From contig JACEEZ010018179.1 in NCBI GenBank assembly GCA_016584305.1, positions 1 to 64,000 of the forward strand: 64,000 nucleotides of DNA, written 5' to 3'. The notes beneath the pieces were generated by a model. The model was not told the origin of the DNA. It did not search any database and saw only the letters and a list, made by a program, of their open reading frames with translations. Source of the DNA: Chionoecetes opilio. Taxonomy: Eukaryota > Arthropoda > Malacostraca > Decapoda > Majidae. Of the stretch, positions 10,681 through 25,500 are shown piece after piece. Each line of letters starts with the position of its first letter. Positions within the stretch are counted from its first letter, which is position 1. A program made the translations under genes and the position numbers.

Positions 10681-13600
10681 TTTTATAAATTATGAGTTAA
10701 AAAAATCTTTTTTCTGAAATTTAGGTATCAATTTTTAAACTTAAAAACAACGTTTTTTAAGGTTTTAAGTAATTTTTAAAAGCTAAAAAAACGAAATTAC
10801 AATTTAGCCTTTTTTTGATAGAGAAATCAAAAGTGGATTATGTTTTTCGTTAGAAAATACTATTTTAAGTACTGTAAGCTTAAATAGGAGTTTTAGACTT
10901 ATATTGTGATACAGGGTTTTTATATTACAGTGTTTTTTTTGTTTTTGTAATTGTAGTGTTTAAAAATAAAGGAATATCCTTAGAAAAGCTTTTTACCCTC
11001 AAAATTTTTCTTTCAAAGTTTAGTTGTTATTGGTATTTTAGCGTTTTCCCAAAAAAATTTAAATATACAATCCTTTTTTTTTGAATAAATTTTCACCTAT
11101 AAGTACTTTTCTTTCTTAACTAAAAAAAAGAGAGTAAGAGGGTTATTTATTGTGATATAACGGTATATTGCAAGCGTTTTTTAGTTTCTTGTAAACTGTA
11201 CGTATTGATATAACAATGTTTTACTTATCATATTTCTATAAACCCTACTTAGTGTTTTTAAAGATTTAGCTAGTTATCAGTAAAGAGCTGTTTTTTTTTA
11301 CAAATTTAAATAATTTCCTTATACGGGACTAATTGCTTTTGATATTTGGACAACTATATTTCACATAATTAATATTTAAAAAAATTTAATTTTTTTGAAA
11401 ATTAGGTATCAGTTTTAATTTTTAAAAAAATGTTTTTTCAAATATTTAATGTTTTTTGAAAGGGTAAAAAAAGGGCGAAATTTTTCATTACAGCACTTTT
11501 AAAAACTTATTTTTAAATATTAGGCTAAAAATTGTATTTTTTATGAAATTTTGGATCAATTTTAATCTTAAAAACAACATTTTTCAAGTATTTTAAGGAT
11601 TTTGAAAAGCTAAAAATGTCGAAAATTTTACTTTTTCACCTTTTTCACAGCATATTTTTTCAAATTTTGAGCTTAAAATATGTATTTTCATGTATTTGGG
11701 ATCAATTTTAACTTTAAAAAAAACATTTTTTTCAAGTGTTTTAAGTATTTTTTAAAACACAAAATGTCGAAAATTGACAATATTCAGCCTTTTTTGATAG
11801 AGAAATTCAAATGTGGATTATAGTTGTTTCGTTAGAAAATACTATTTTAAAAAACTGTAAGCTTATAATAGGGGTGTGAGATTATATTGTGAACAGTTGT
11901 ATATTTCACGTGTTTTCTAGTTTTTTTTTATATTTGGTTATATATAAATGAAGGAATTTAACTTATGTAATGCTTATACCCTCAGAATGTGTTTTTTTCA
12001 AAAGATTTTTTGAGTTATCGGTTTTATTAGCTAATTTCCACAAATTGAAGATACAAACCTTTTTTTTTTGAATAATTGCACATAATTTTCTTAATTTTCA
12101 TTTAAACTAATAATAGAAGATTTGAGGTTTTTATTGGATAAACGGTATATTCAAGCGTTTTCTTAGTTTCTTGAAAATGTAGGTTTTGTATATATACAAG
12201 TAGTTTTTCTTATATATGCTTAAACCCAAATTGTTGGTTTTTTAATGATTTAGCTAGTTTTCAGAAAAAAGCGGTTTTTTTTTACAAAATTTAAGCATAT
12301 TCCTTTTTATCGTAATTATATAGCTTTTGTATTTGCTAAACTATATTTTACAATATAATAGCTAAAAATATGTAATTTTTTAAAAAATTTTTGGTATCAA
12401 TTTTAATCTTTTAAAAAACGTTTTTAAGTATTTTAATGTATTTTTGAAAAGGGTAAAAAAAAGCGAGATTTTACATTATTCAGCACTTTTACCAACTATA
12501 AATTTTAAAAAAATATTAGAGCTAAAAATAGTATTTGTCATGAAATTTTAATACCCAATTTATTTTAAAAAAAAACCCCTTTTTTTCAAGTGGTTTTAAA
12601 AGTCTTTTTTGAAAAGCTAAAAAATTGAAATTTACAATATTCAGCTTTTTTTTGATAGGGAATTCAAAATGTGGTATTTTATTTTTTTCGTTTGAAAATG
12701 TATTTTTAAACACTTAAGTTTAATAGGGGTTTTAGACTCTATAATCTGAAAAGTTGTATATTACACGTGTTTTTCATAGTTCTTGTATTTGTAGTGTTAT
12801 ACATAAATAGAAGGAATTTAATTTATAATCTTTTTTTCCCCCAAAATGTGTTTTTTCAATGATTTTAGCTAGTTTTTTCGGGGATTTAGCTTTTTCCTAC
12901 AAAGGTAACAATCCTTTTTTTTAATAATTTGCACCTATAAGAGCTTCATTACATTAAGCTAATAAAAAGATTTAAAAGGTTTTTTATTTGATATAAAGGT
13001 TATTTCAAGGTTTTTTATAGTTTCAAATAAACGTAGCGTTATTGTTATAACAAAATAGTTTTTTTATCATATTTCTATAAACCCCTAAAATTAGTGTTTT
13101 TAAAGATTTTTGCTAGTTATCAATAAGAGCTGGTTTTTTTTTCAAAATTTAAGTATATTTCCTTTTTATCGGTAGCTAAAATTTTTTTAAAATGTGCTAA
13201 ATAATTTTTAAAAAATTTAAAAGGCAAAAATATTAATTTTTTTGAAATTTTGGTATCAAATTTTTAAACTTAAAAAGCACGTTTTTTTTTTTATTTTTAA
13301 AGATTTTTGAAAGGGGGAAAAAAATTTGAAAAATTTCAATTTTGCCTTCACAACTTTATTTTACAATTTTGAGCTTTTAAAAAATGTATTTTTCATGAAA
13401 TTTAGGGATTAATTTTAATCTTAAAAATAATGTTTTTTAAGGTTTTAATGTATTTTTTGCGGGCAAAAAATGTGAAAAAATTTACTTTTTAGCCCTTTTT
13501 TTTATACAGAAATTCAAATGTGGTAATGTTTTTTCGTTAGAAAATGTATTTTTTAAAATACTGTAAGCTTTTAATTGGGGTTTTAGGGCTTATATTTTGA

Positions 13601-16600
13601 TACAATTATATTCACGTGTTTTTTTAGTTTCTTTTATATTTTATGTTTTATATAAATATAAGGACTTTTACGTATGATAATGCTTTATACCCTCAAAAAT
13701 GTGTTTTTTCAATGTTTTACCTTTTACGGGATATATGTTTTTTTCCCAAAATTAAATTTTACAATCCTTTTTTTTAAAAATTTTGACCATAAAACTTACA
13801 TACATTTAAACTAATAAAAAGAAAATTTTAAAAGGTTTTTATTGTGATTTTTAACGTATATTGCAAACGTTTTTTTATGTTTCTTTAAAAGTAGCGTTAT
13901 TGTATAATACAAGTAGGTTTTACTCATCATATTTTATAACCCCATACAATGTAGTGTTTTCAATGATTTTTGCTAGTTACAGTAAAAAAGCTGTTTTTTT
14001 TTACAAATTAAGTATATTTTTTATATCGGGGAATAATTCTTTTTTATTTTCTACAAAAAAAAAAAAAAAATTAATATATAAAAAATATAATTTTTCTGAA
14101 ATTTAGGTACAATTTTAATTTTTAAAAAAAACGTTTTTTTAAATATTTTTTTGTATTTTTTTATTGCTAAAAAAATTTGAAATTTTACATTATTCAGCAC
14201 TTTTACAAAACTATATTTACAATATTTTGAGCTTAAAAATGTTTTTTCATGAAATATAGGTATCAAATTTTAACTTAAAAAAATACATTTTTTTAAGTAT
14301 TTTTAAAGTATTTTTTTTTAAACGCTAAAAAATTAGAAATTTGACATTATTTAGCATTAACACAGCTTATTTTTTCAATATTTTGGCTTAAAAAAAGTAT
14401 TTTTCTGATTTTTGGGTTTAATTTAATTTAAAACAACGTTTATTCAAAAAGTTTTAATTATTTTTGAAAGCAAAAAAAGTCGAAAATTGACAATATTCAG
14501 CTCCTTTTTGATAGAAAAATTCAAAATTGGTATTATAGATGTTTCGTTTGAAATACTATTTTTTAAAAAACTGTAAGCTTTTAAAAGGAGTGTGAGACTA
14601 TATTGTTAAAAGTTGTATATTAACGTGTTTTTTATAGTTTTTTTTGATATTTAGTTTATATCAAAATAGAAGGGGAATTTAACTTAGATAATGCTTTTAC
14701 CCTCAGAAAGTGTTTTTTTTTAAAGTTTTAGTAGTTTTCGTGATATAAGCTAATTTCCCACAAATTTAAGTATACAATCTTTTTTTGAATAATTTTCACC
14801 CATAAGTTTCTTACTTCATTAAGCTAATAAAAAGAAGATTAGAGGTTATTATTGTCATATAACGGGGATAGCAAGCGTTATTCTTAGTTTTTTGTAAAAA
14901 GTAGCGTTATTCTATATATGAAACAAGTAGTTTACTTATTTATTCCTTAAACCCATAAAATTAGTGTTTTTTATGATTTTTGTAGTTATCATAAAAGCAG
15001 TTTTTTTCTACAAAGAAAATATATTCCTTTATATCGGGAGCTAAAAGCTTTTTATATTTGCTAAACTATATTTACAAAAATTTAAAAGCTTAAATATTTA
15101 ATTTATATAAAATTTAGGTACAATTTTTAAACTTAAAAAAATGTTTTTTTAAGTATTTTTTAAATTTTTTTTGAAGGGTAAAAAAGTCGAAATTTTAATT
15201 TTTCACACTTTTACACAATATTTTTCATATTTTTATACAAACATGTATTTTTGAAAAATTTTGGGATCAATTTTAATTTTAAAAAAAACGTTTTTTCAGT
15301 ATTTTATGTATTTTTGAAACGCTAAAAAAGTCGAAATTTGACTTCAGCTCTTTTACACAACTATATTTTTATATTTATGAGCTAAAAAATGTATTTATCA
15401 TGAAAATTTGGTAGCAATTTTAATCTTAAAAAACAAAGTTTTTTAAGTATTTTAAGTATTTTTGAAAAGGGTAAAAATGTCGAAATTTAATTATTTAGCA
15501 CTTTTACAGAAATATATTTTACAATATATGAGCTTAAAATAGAAATTTTTTAAAGAAATTTAAATTTCAATTTTAATCCTAAAACATGTTTTTTAAATGT
15601 TTTTTGTATTTTTGAATGCTAAAAAAGCGAAAAAATTTACAATTTCAGCCATTTTTTTTTTAGGGAAATACAAAATGTGGTTTTTAGTTTTTTCGTTAGA
15701 AATGTATTTTTTAATACTGTAAGTTTTAAAGGGGTTTACGGGCATATTGTGATCAAAGGTTTAAAAACCGGTTTTTCTTTGTTTTTTGCATTTGTAGTGT
15801 TTTCATAAATAGAAGGAATTTTACGTAGAAATGCTTTTACCCTCAAAATGTGTTCTTTTTAATGTTTTGCTTGTTATCGGTGATATATAGCTTTTTCCCA
15901 AAAAATTTAAGTATACAATCCTTTTTTAGAATAATTTACACGTATAATAGCTTTCATTACATTAAACTAATAAATAAAAGGTAAGAGGTTTTTTATTGTG
16001 ATTAATGGTATATTTCCAGCGGTTTCCATAGTTTCTTTTAAACTGTAGCGTTATTGTATATATACAATAGTTGTACTTATCTATTGCTATAAACCCCCTA
16101 AATTTTTTGTTTTTAATGATTTTAGTAGTTATCGTAAAGAGCAGTTTTTTTTACAATTAAGATATTCCTTTATAGGAGCTAAATAGCTTTTGATATTTGC
16201 TACAATAATTTTACAAAATTAATAGCTAAAATTTTAAATTTTTTTGAAATTTAGGGTTCAAATTTTTTTCTTGAAACAATGTTTTTCAAGTATTTTTAAA
16301 GTATTTTTTAAAGGGCTAAAAAATGTCGAAATTTTAATTATTTAGCACTTTTACACAAAATTTTTTTACAAATTAGAGCTACAAAAATTATTTGTTATGA
16401 AAATTTTGGGATCATTTTTTAAACTTAAAAACAACGTTTTTTCAAGTATTTTAATGTATTTTTTAAAATAAAAAATGTCGAAATTTTACTTATTCAGTCT
16501 TTTACACAACTATATTTATAATATTTTTGAGCTAAAAAAATTTTATTATCATGAAAATTTTGGGAGCAATTTTTAAACTTAAAAAAAAACGTTTTTTTAA

Positions 16601-19571
16601 ATATTTAATGTATTTTTTTTTAAAGGCTAAAAAATGTCGAAATTTTACATTATTCAGCACTTTTTCAGAACTATTTTTACAATATTTACTTAAAAAATGA
16701 ATTTTTTAATGAAATTTAAATTTTCAATTTTAATCCTAAAAAAATGTTTTTTAAAATGTTTTAATGTATTTTTTAATAGCTAAAAATGTAAAAATTGCAA
16801 TATTCAGCCATTTTTGATAGGGGAAAAACAAAATTGGTTTTATAGTTGTTTTTGTTAGAAAATGCTATTTTAAAACTGTAAGCTTTAAAGGTGTTTACGA
16901 CATATTGGATACAAAGGGTATATTACAGTGTTTTTTAGTTCTTGCATATTGTAGTGTTTTCTCATAAAAGATGGAATTTTTCGTATGATAAGGTTTATAC
17001 CCTCAAAAAAGTTTCTTTTTAATGATTTTAGTTTTTCGGTGATATATAGCTGTTTTCCCCAAAAATTGAAGTTACAACCTTTTTTTAGAATAATTTCACG
17101 TAAAGTAGCTTAATTACATTAAAAAATAAAAACAGAGTAAGGGTTATTATTGTGAATAATGGATATTGCCAGCGGGTTTCATAGTTCTTGAAAATGAGCG
17201 TTTTGTATATATAAATAGTTGTATTATCAATTTCTTAAAACCCCTAAAATGTTGGCTTTCAATGATTTTTTGCTAGTTTCATAAAGAGCGTTTTTTTCTC
17301 AATTGAAGTATATTTCCTTTATCGGTAGCTAATAGCTTTTGATATTTGCTACAAATATATAATTTCAAAATTTTAGCTAAAAAAAATGTAATTTTTATGA
17401 AAATTTTGGTATAATTTTTTTCTTAAAAAAAAGTTTTTCAAGTATTTTTTTGATTTTTTAAAGGCTAAGAAATGTGAAATTTGCATTATTTAGCACTTTT
17501 ACACAAATAATGTACAAAATTATGAGCTAAAAAATTTTATTTTTGTGAATTTTAGGTATCAATTTTTAAACTTAAAACCGTTTTTCAAGTTTTTTAAGTA
17601 TTCATGAATCGCTAAAAAAAGTCGAAATTTTCATTATTCAGCACTTATAACAATTATTTTTTCAATAATATGACTTAAAATATTTTTTTTTTGAAATTTG
17701 GTATTAATTTTAATCTTAAAAGTTTTTTCAAAGGTTTTAATGTATTTGTGAAAGGGTTTAAAAAATTTTGAAAATTTACATTATCAGCCCCCCTTTTTTT
17801 AAGAGAAATTCAAAAATGTGGTATTATAGTTGTTTTGTTGAAACTGATATTTTAAACTCTTTGCCCTTATAATTTGGGGTTGAGATCTATACTGTGATAC
17901 ATTTTTAATTACAAATGTTTTTATAGTCTCTTGAAATTTTAGTGTTTTTATCATAAATAAAGGAATTTTCCCTTTCGATAAGCTTTATACCCCCCCAAAA
18001 ATTTTTTTATTCAATGATTTTAGCTTTATCGGAATAATAGATGTTTTTCCCCAAATGATGTATTTTCAATCCCCTTTTTTTTGAAAATTTGCACCTATAA
18101 GAGCTTACATTACATTAAGCTAATAAAAAGAAGAGTAAAAGGTTATTTTTTTGATTAAAAGGTTATTTCAAGCGTTGTTCTATTTTTTTGAAATGTATCT
18201 TATTGAAAATTTTACAAGTAGATTTACTTATCATATTGCTATAAACCCATAAATTAGTGTTTTCAATGATTTTAGCTAGTTATCAGTGAAGAGCTGTTTT
18301 TTTTACAAATTGAAGTATATTCTTTATATCGGTAGCTAATAGTTATGATATTTGCTAAACTATATTTTTCAAAATTTTACCCAAAAATAATTTTTTTTTT
18401 AAAATTTAGGTTAATTTTAACCTAAAAAAAAAGTTTTTTTTTAAGTTTTTAATGTTTTTTTAAAGGGTAAAAATGTCGGATTTAACATTATTTAGCATTT
18501 TTACACAACTAAATTTTAAAAATTTTGAGCTAAAAAAAAGTATTTTCATGAAATTTAAGTACCAATTTTTAAACTTAAAAAAAAACTTTTTTCAAGTGTT
18601 TTTAATTTTTTTGAAAACTAAAAAAAATTTTGAAAAATTTACAATTTTCAGTCTTTTTTGATAAGAAATTCAAAATGGGTATTATGTTGTTTTTGTTAGA
18701 AAATGTATTTTTTTGCTAATAAGCTTTTAAAAAAGGGGTTTTAGATCTATAATGTATACATTTATATTTCACGTGTTTTTCATAGTTTCTTTTATATTTT
18801 AGTGTTATATCTAAAAGAAGGAATTTAACTTGTTAAATTTTTTTCCCCAAAAAAATTTTTTTTTAAAGATTTTAGCTATTTCGGTGATAATAGCGTTTTC
18901 CCACAAAATTAATTTTACAATCCTTTTTTTTTTGAAAATTTCACCTAAAGTAGCTTACTTTCATTAAGCTAATAAATAGAGAGTAAGAGGTTTTTTATTT
19001 GATATAAAAGGTTTTATTGCAAGCGTTTTTTATAGTTTTTGTAAAAATGTAGCGTTATTTTATATATCAAGTGGGTTTTTCCCATCAATTTTATAAACCC
19101 CTACAAAAATAGTTTTTCAAAGATTTTAGTAGTTTTCAGTAAAGAGATGTTTTTTCTACAAAAATTGAAGTATTTCCTTTACTCGGAAATAAATTTGCTT
19201 TTTTATATTTGCTACAAAATATTTCACAAAAATTTAAAATCTAAAAATTAAAAATTTTTTTATGAATTTTGGTATCAAATTTTTTTTTTAAAAACAACAT
19301 TTTTTTAAGTATTTTTTTTGTTTTTTTAATCGCTAAAAAATGTCGAAATTTTACTATTCGCACTATACCCCTTTTTTTGATATTATCAGCTAAAATATGG
19401 TTTCATAAAGTATAGGTTTTAAAATTTATTTGAAAAAACGTATTTCAAGGGGTTTTAACGCTAATTGTGATGAAATGTAATAAAGTGTATTCACTATTCC
19501 TTGTATTTGTAGAGTAAAATCAAAAATGTGGTATCATATTGTTTTCTTAAACTGCTATTTTAATGATTTGT
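10681..19571 (+). repeat. Satellite array, noisy block with n=1 to n=3 units
   Basis: Continues the same A-B-C(n)-D repeat. Unit starts and inferred n: 10877 (2), 11859 (1), 12714 (1), 13565 (2), 14575 (3), 15721 (3), 16880 (2), 17864 (1), 18720 (1). Spacings are a few percent shorter than for clean units of the same n (for example 851-857 against 881-889 for n=1). From about 10680 the sequence abruptly gains many indels, long t/a runs and small ggg/ccc runs. The two adjacent n=3 units at 14575 and 15721 (about 1.15 kb each) look like a local duplication. Short reading frames at 12522-12713, 13861-14106, 14051-14266 and 18473-18661 are repeat translations. No gene seen. Confidence 0.9.
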
Positions 19572-22500
19572 AAGCTTTAATAGGTGTTTAACTTATTGTG
19601 CCTACAAGTAATTACAACTGTTTTTCTTAGTTTTTGTATATTGTAGTGTTATTCATAAATAGAAGAAATTAAGGTATGATATGTTTTATACCTAAATGTG
19701 TTTTTTTCAATGATTTTACTGTTATCGTTGATTATACTGTTTTCTACAATTGAATATACAATCCTTTTATTTACATAATTTGACCTATAAGAGCTGGTTT
19801 ACATTAAAGTAAGTTTAGAAGAGTAAGAGTTATTTATGTGATAAACGGTATATTGCAAGCGATTCATAGTTTCTTGTAATGTAGCGTTATTGTTATATAT
19901 CAAGTAGTTTACTACCATATTGCTAAAACCATACAATAGTGTTTTCAATGAAATTTAGTAGTTATTCATAAAGAGCTTTTTTTTTTACAAAATTAATATA
20001 TTCATTTATATCGTAAGCTAATTAAGCTTTGATAATTTGAACACTTATTCACAAAAACACTAGCTAAATATAATTATTTCATGAAATTTAGTATCTTTTA
20101 ATTAAAAACAACGTTTTTTTAAGTAAATTAATGTTTTTTAAGCGCTTAAAATGTAAATTTGAATAATCAGACTTAAACTACTTATTTACAATATTTTGTA
20201 GCTTAAAATAATGTATTTTTTATAGAATATAGGTATTAATTTTAATCTTAAAACAACGTATTTTCAAGTGTTTAATGTATTTTATGGAGGCTAAAAAATG
20301 TGTAAAGTGACAATTATTTAGCCTTTTTTGATAGATTGAAAGTGGTTTTATATTGTTGTAAAACTTTTTAAAAATACTTAAGCTTATAATTGGAGTTTGA
20401 GACTCTATATGGATAATTATATATTACACGTGTTTTCAGTTTTGTAAATTTAGTTTATCATCATATAAGAATTTTACTTATAAAATGCTTTATACCCAAA
20501 ATGTGTCTTTTCAATGATTATAGCTAGGTTATATGGTGATATAAGCTTTTTCCTAAATTGTAATATATCTTTTTTAGAATTAATTTGCACTATAAATACT
20601 TACATTACATTAAGCTAATAAATAGAAGATAAGATTATTTATTGTGATATAAGGTATATTGCAAGTTTTTTAGTTTCTTGTAAACTGTATCGTTATTTAC
20701 TAAAACAAGTAGAATTTACTTATCATATTGCTATAACCCCCAAAATGTAGTATTTTCAAATGATTTTTCATAGTTATCAGTGAAGAGCTGTTTTTTTTAC
20801 AAATTTAGATATTTTTTATACGGTACGCTAATAGCTATGATATTTCTTCAACTATATTTTAAAAAAATTACCTAAAAATATAATTTTTATGAATTTGGTA
20901 CAATTTTAATCTAAATAACAAGTTTTTTTTAAAAGTATTTTAATTAATTTTTGAAAGGTAAAAATTTATTTAAGTTTTTAACTTATTAGCTTTTTGAAAA
21001 CTAAAATTTAAATATTTGAGCTAAAAAAATGTATTTGTCATGAAATTTAATACCAATTTTAATTTAAACAAGTTTTTTTCAAGTGTTTAATGTTTTTTAA
21101 AGCTAAAAATTTGATAAATTGAAATTTCAGCCTTTTTTAAGAGTAAATTAAATGTGGTATTATAGTTGTTTGTAGAAATGCTATTTTAAGCTACTATAGC
21201 TTATAAAAGGTTTGAGACTCTATTACGTGAACAGTTGTATATTCAACGTGTTTTCATAGTTTCTGTATATGTAGTGTTATATCATAAATAAAGAATTTAA
21301 TTATGATAATCTTTTTTCCTAAAAATTGTTTTTTTCACATGATTTAGCTATTACGGTAGATATAAGCTTTTTTCTACAAATGAATTATAATCATTTTTTA
21401 GATAATTTGCATTTAAAGCTTACATTACATTAAGTAATAATAGAGGAGTAAGAGGTATTTATTGTGCATAAAGGTAATTGCAACGTTTTTTAGTTTCTAT
21501 TAATGTTTGCGTATTTATCATAAAAGTAGTTTTTCAATATATATTGCTATAAACCCATACAATAGTTTTCATGATTTTAAGCTATTAATAAAGAGATTTT
21601 TATCTACAAATTGATATTATTCCATGTTACATGGTACTAATAGTTTTGATATTTACTTTACAACTATATTTCACATATTAATATCTAAAAATATAAAATT
21701 TTTTATGTATTTGGTATCAATTTTAATTTAAAACACATTTTTCAAGTTTTTTTAATTTTACTTGAAAACCTAATTATGTCAATTTTACATTTATCAGCAT
21801 ATACCTACTTATATTACAACTATTATCAGCTTAAATATGTATTTTTTCAAGAAAAATATAGGTATAATTTTAACTCTTGAAAACTAAGTTAGAGTTTCAA
21901 AGTGTTTTAATGTATTTTTGCAAAGCTAAAAAAGTTCGTAAATGACACTATTTAGCCTTATTTGATAGAGAAATTCAAATGTGGTTTTATAGTTTTTCGT
22001 TAAACTGCTATTTTAAACCTACTGTAGCTTATATATAGGGTTTGAGACTCTTTAATGGATACAATGGTATATTACACGTGTTTTTTCTAATTTTGTATAT
22101 TTTAGTGTTTATCTCATAATAGAGGAATATTACGTTATGATAACTTTATACCCTCAAAATTGTTTTTTTCAATATTTTAGCTGTTACTGTGATTTATACT
22201 TTTAGCTACAAATTGAATTTACAATCCTTTTTTTAAATAATTTGCACTATAAGTAGTTGAGCTTTACATAAGTTTTAAATAGAAGTAGAGGTTATTTATG
22301 TGATATAACGGTTATGCAGCGTTTTTCATAGCTCTTGTAAATGTAGTATATGTTATTATACAAGTAGTTTTCTTACCATATTGATATAAACATACATGTA
22401 GTGTTTCAATTGCTTTTAGCTAGTTATCAGTAACAACTGATTTTTTTCTAAAAATTGAAATATATTATATCGGAGTAATTAGCATTTTGAATTTTGTAAA

Positions 22501-25500
22501 CTATTTTCACAAAATAATAGCTAAAATATATATTTTTCTGAAATTTAGTATTCAATTTAATTTTAAAAACAGTTTTTCAAGTATTTAAGTATTTTGAAGC
22601 GCTAAAAATGTCGAAAATTGACATTATTTAGACTTATACGTATTAATTTTTAAATATTATGGCTTAAAATATGTATTTTTTATGTAAATATAGTATTTTT
22701 AATCTTAAAAACAAAGTTCAAAGTGTTTTAATGTATTTTTGAAGGCTAAAAAATTCGTAAAAGTGATCATTTTTAGCCGTTTTCTTTGATGAGAAATTCA
22801 AATGTAGTTTTATGTGTTTTGTTAAAAACTCTATTTTAAATATGTAGCTTATGAATTGCGAGTTTAGATTAATTGTGATAAATTAAATTAACGGTTTTCC
22901 ATAGTCTTTGTAAATAAAGTGTTATATCATAAATAGAAGGGTTTTCCTTATGAAAAGCTTTTTACCTCAAAATGTGTTTTTCAATGATATTAGTTATTGT
23001 GATATTAGCATTTTCCTTAATAATTGAAATATCAATCTTTTTTTAGGAAAATGTTCACCATTTATAGCTTAATTACATTAAGATTTTATGTTTTGTAAAT
23101 AGAAGAGTAAGAGTTATTTATTTTGAATAGTAGGTTTTTTTGCAATTTTTCATAATTTTTAAATGTATGCGTTAATTGTTTTAATTATATAAAGAGTTTT
23201 ATTTATTGCTATAAACCATAAATGTAGTTTTCAATGATTAGCTTATTATGTAAGACTTTATTTTCACAAATTGAATATTTTTATATGTAGCTAATTAGTT
23301 TTATATTGCTACAACTAATTCACAAAATTAATATCTAAAATATAGTATTTTTATGAAATTAAGTATATTTTAAATTTTAAACAAGTTTTTCAAGTATTTT
23401 AAGTATTTCTGAAAGGCTAAAAAGGTGAAAAATTTGATTATTCAGAATTTTACACAACTTTTTTCTTACAATTAAGAGCAAAAATATGTATTTTCATGAA
23501 ATTTATGTAATTTTAATCTTAAAAACAACATTTTTTCAGTATTTAATGTATTTTAAACGCTTAAAATGTCGAAATTTGACATTATTTCGCACTTATACAC
23601 AGCTATATTTTTCAATTATGAGATAAAATATGTATTTTCATGATATTTGTATCAATTTTAAACTTAAAATCAATTTTCAAGTTTTAATTTTTTTGAAAAG
23701 CTAAAAATTCGAAAGTTGGTACAATATTAACTTTTGATTTGATAGAGTAATTAAATCTGTAATAGTTGTTTTCGTTAGAAAATACTATTTTAAATTGTAA
23801 GCTTATAATATGATGTGGATTTATATTGTGATACATTGTATTTTACACTTTTTCATAGATTTATTTATATTGTAGTGTTATTAATAAAGGAATTCATACT
23901 TATTTAATGCTTTTACCTAGAAAGTGTTTTTTTCATGATTTTACTAGTTATGTGATACATAGCTAATTTCCTACAAATTGAAGATAAATTTTTTTTATAA
24001 ATAATTAGAACATAAAGTTCTTACATTACATTAGCTAATAAATAGAAGATTAAGAGGTTACTTATTGTATAATGATATTGCAAGATTTTTTTAGTTTCTT
24101 GTAAACTGTACGTTATTTTATATTCTTAAATAAGTAGTTTTTACTATTATATTTTCTATTAAATCATAAAAGTAGTGTTTTCAATGATTTAGCTATTATA
24201 GTATAAGAGCTGATTTTTTCTAATAATTGAACTATATTCCTTTAATATAGCTAAAAATTTTTAATTTATCTACCTATATTGTACAATTTAAAAGGTAAAA
24301 AGTAGTAATTTTTATGAAATTTAGGTATCATTTTAATTAAAAAAGCACGTTTTTTTGTATTTATGATTAAGCTAAAAAATGTTAAATTTTACAATATTCA
24401 GACTTATACACATTTATTTTACAATATTAAAGTAGCTTAAAATAGTATTTATTTATGAAATTTTGTAATTATTTTAATCTTAAAAAATTTTTATAATGTT
24501 TTAATGTATTTTGTGAAGGCTAAAAATGTCGAAAATTGACATTATTCAGCTATTTTTATACAAAAAATTAATAAGTGTGGTATTTATAGTTGTCGTTAAA
24601 ATGCTATTTAAACAATGTAAATTATAATAGTTTTTGATGATCTATGTTGTATCAATGTATATGTATACAAGATTTTCATCTGTATAATTGTAGTTATATC
24701 ATAAATAGAGGATATTTTACGTATGATAAGCTTTTACCTCAAAATGTGTTTTTTCAATGATTTAGCTTTTTTGAAATTATATAAAATGTTTTCCTACATA
24801 TTTAATTATAAAATGAGATAGTTTTTTTAGAATAATTGCAAACCTATATAAGTAGTTACTTACATTAAGCTAATAAATGAAGGTAAGAGTTATTATAGTA
24901 TATAACGGTATATTGCAAGCCTTTTATAGTTCTTTAAACTGTAGCGTTATAGTATATATAAAAGTGGTTTTATTACATATTGATATAACCCATACAATGT
25001 AGTTGTTTTCAATGATTTTAAACTAGTTTTCAGTAAAGCTTTATTTTCTACAAATTAATTATTCCTTATATCGTACTAATTAGCTTTTGATATTTGCTAC
25101 AACTATATTTCCAATATTATATCTAGAATTATATTCTTTATGAAATTCTAGTTATCATTTAATTTTAAATAAACGTTTTTTCAATATTTTAATTATTTTT
25201 AATTCCTAAAAAATGTCAAATTTGACATTTCAGCATAAACACGTTATTTTTCAATATTATGAGCTAAAAATGTATTTTTCATTGAAATATAATTAATTTA
25301 ATCTTAAAAACAACGTTTTTAAGTGGTTTAATTATTTTCGAAGGGCTAAAAATTCGTAATTTAAATATCAGCCCTTTTTGATTGAAAAATTCATATGTGG
25401 TTTAATTTATTACGGTTTAAAGACTCATTTAAATTACTGTAAGCTAATAATGGAGTTTTGACTGTATATGTGATAATTTATATATTAACACGTGTTTTTC

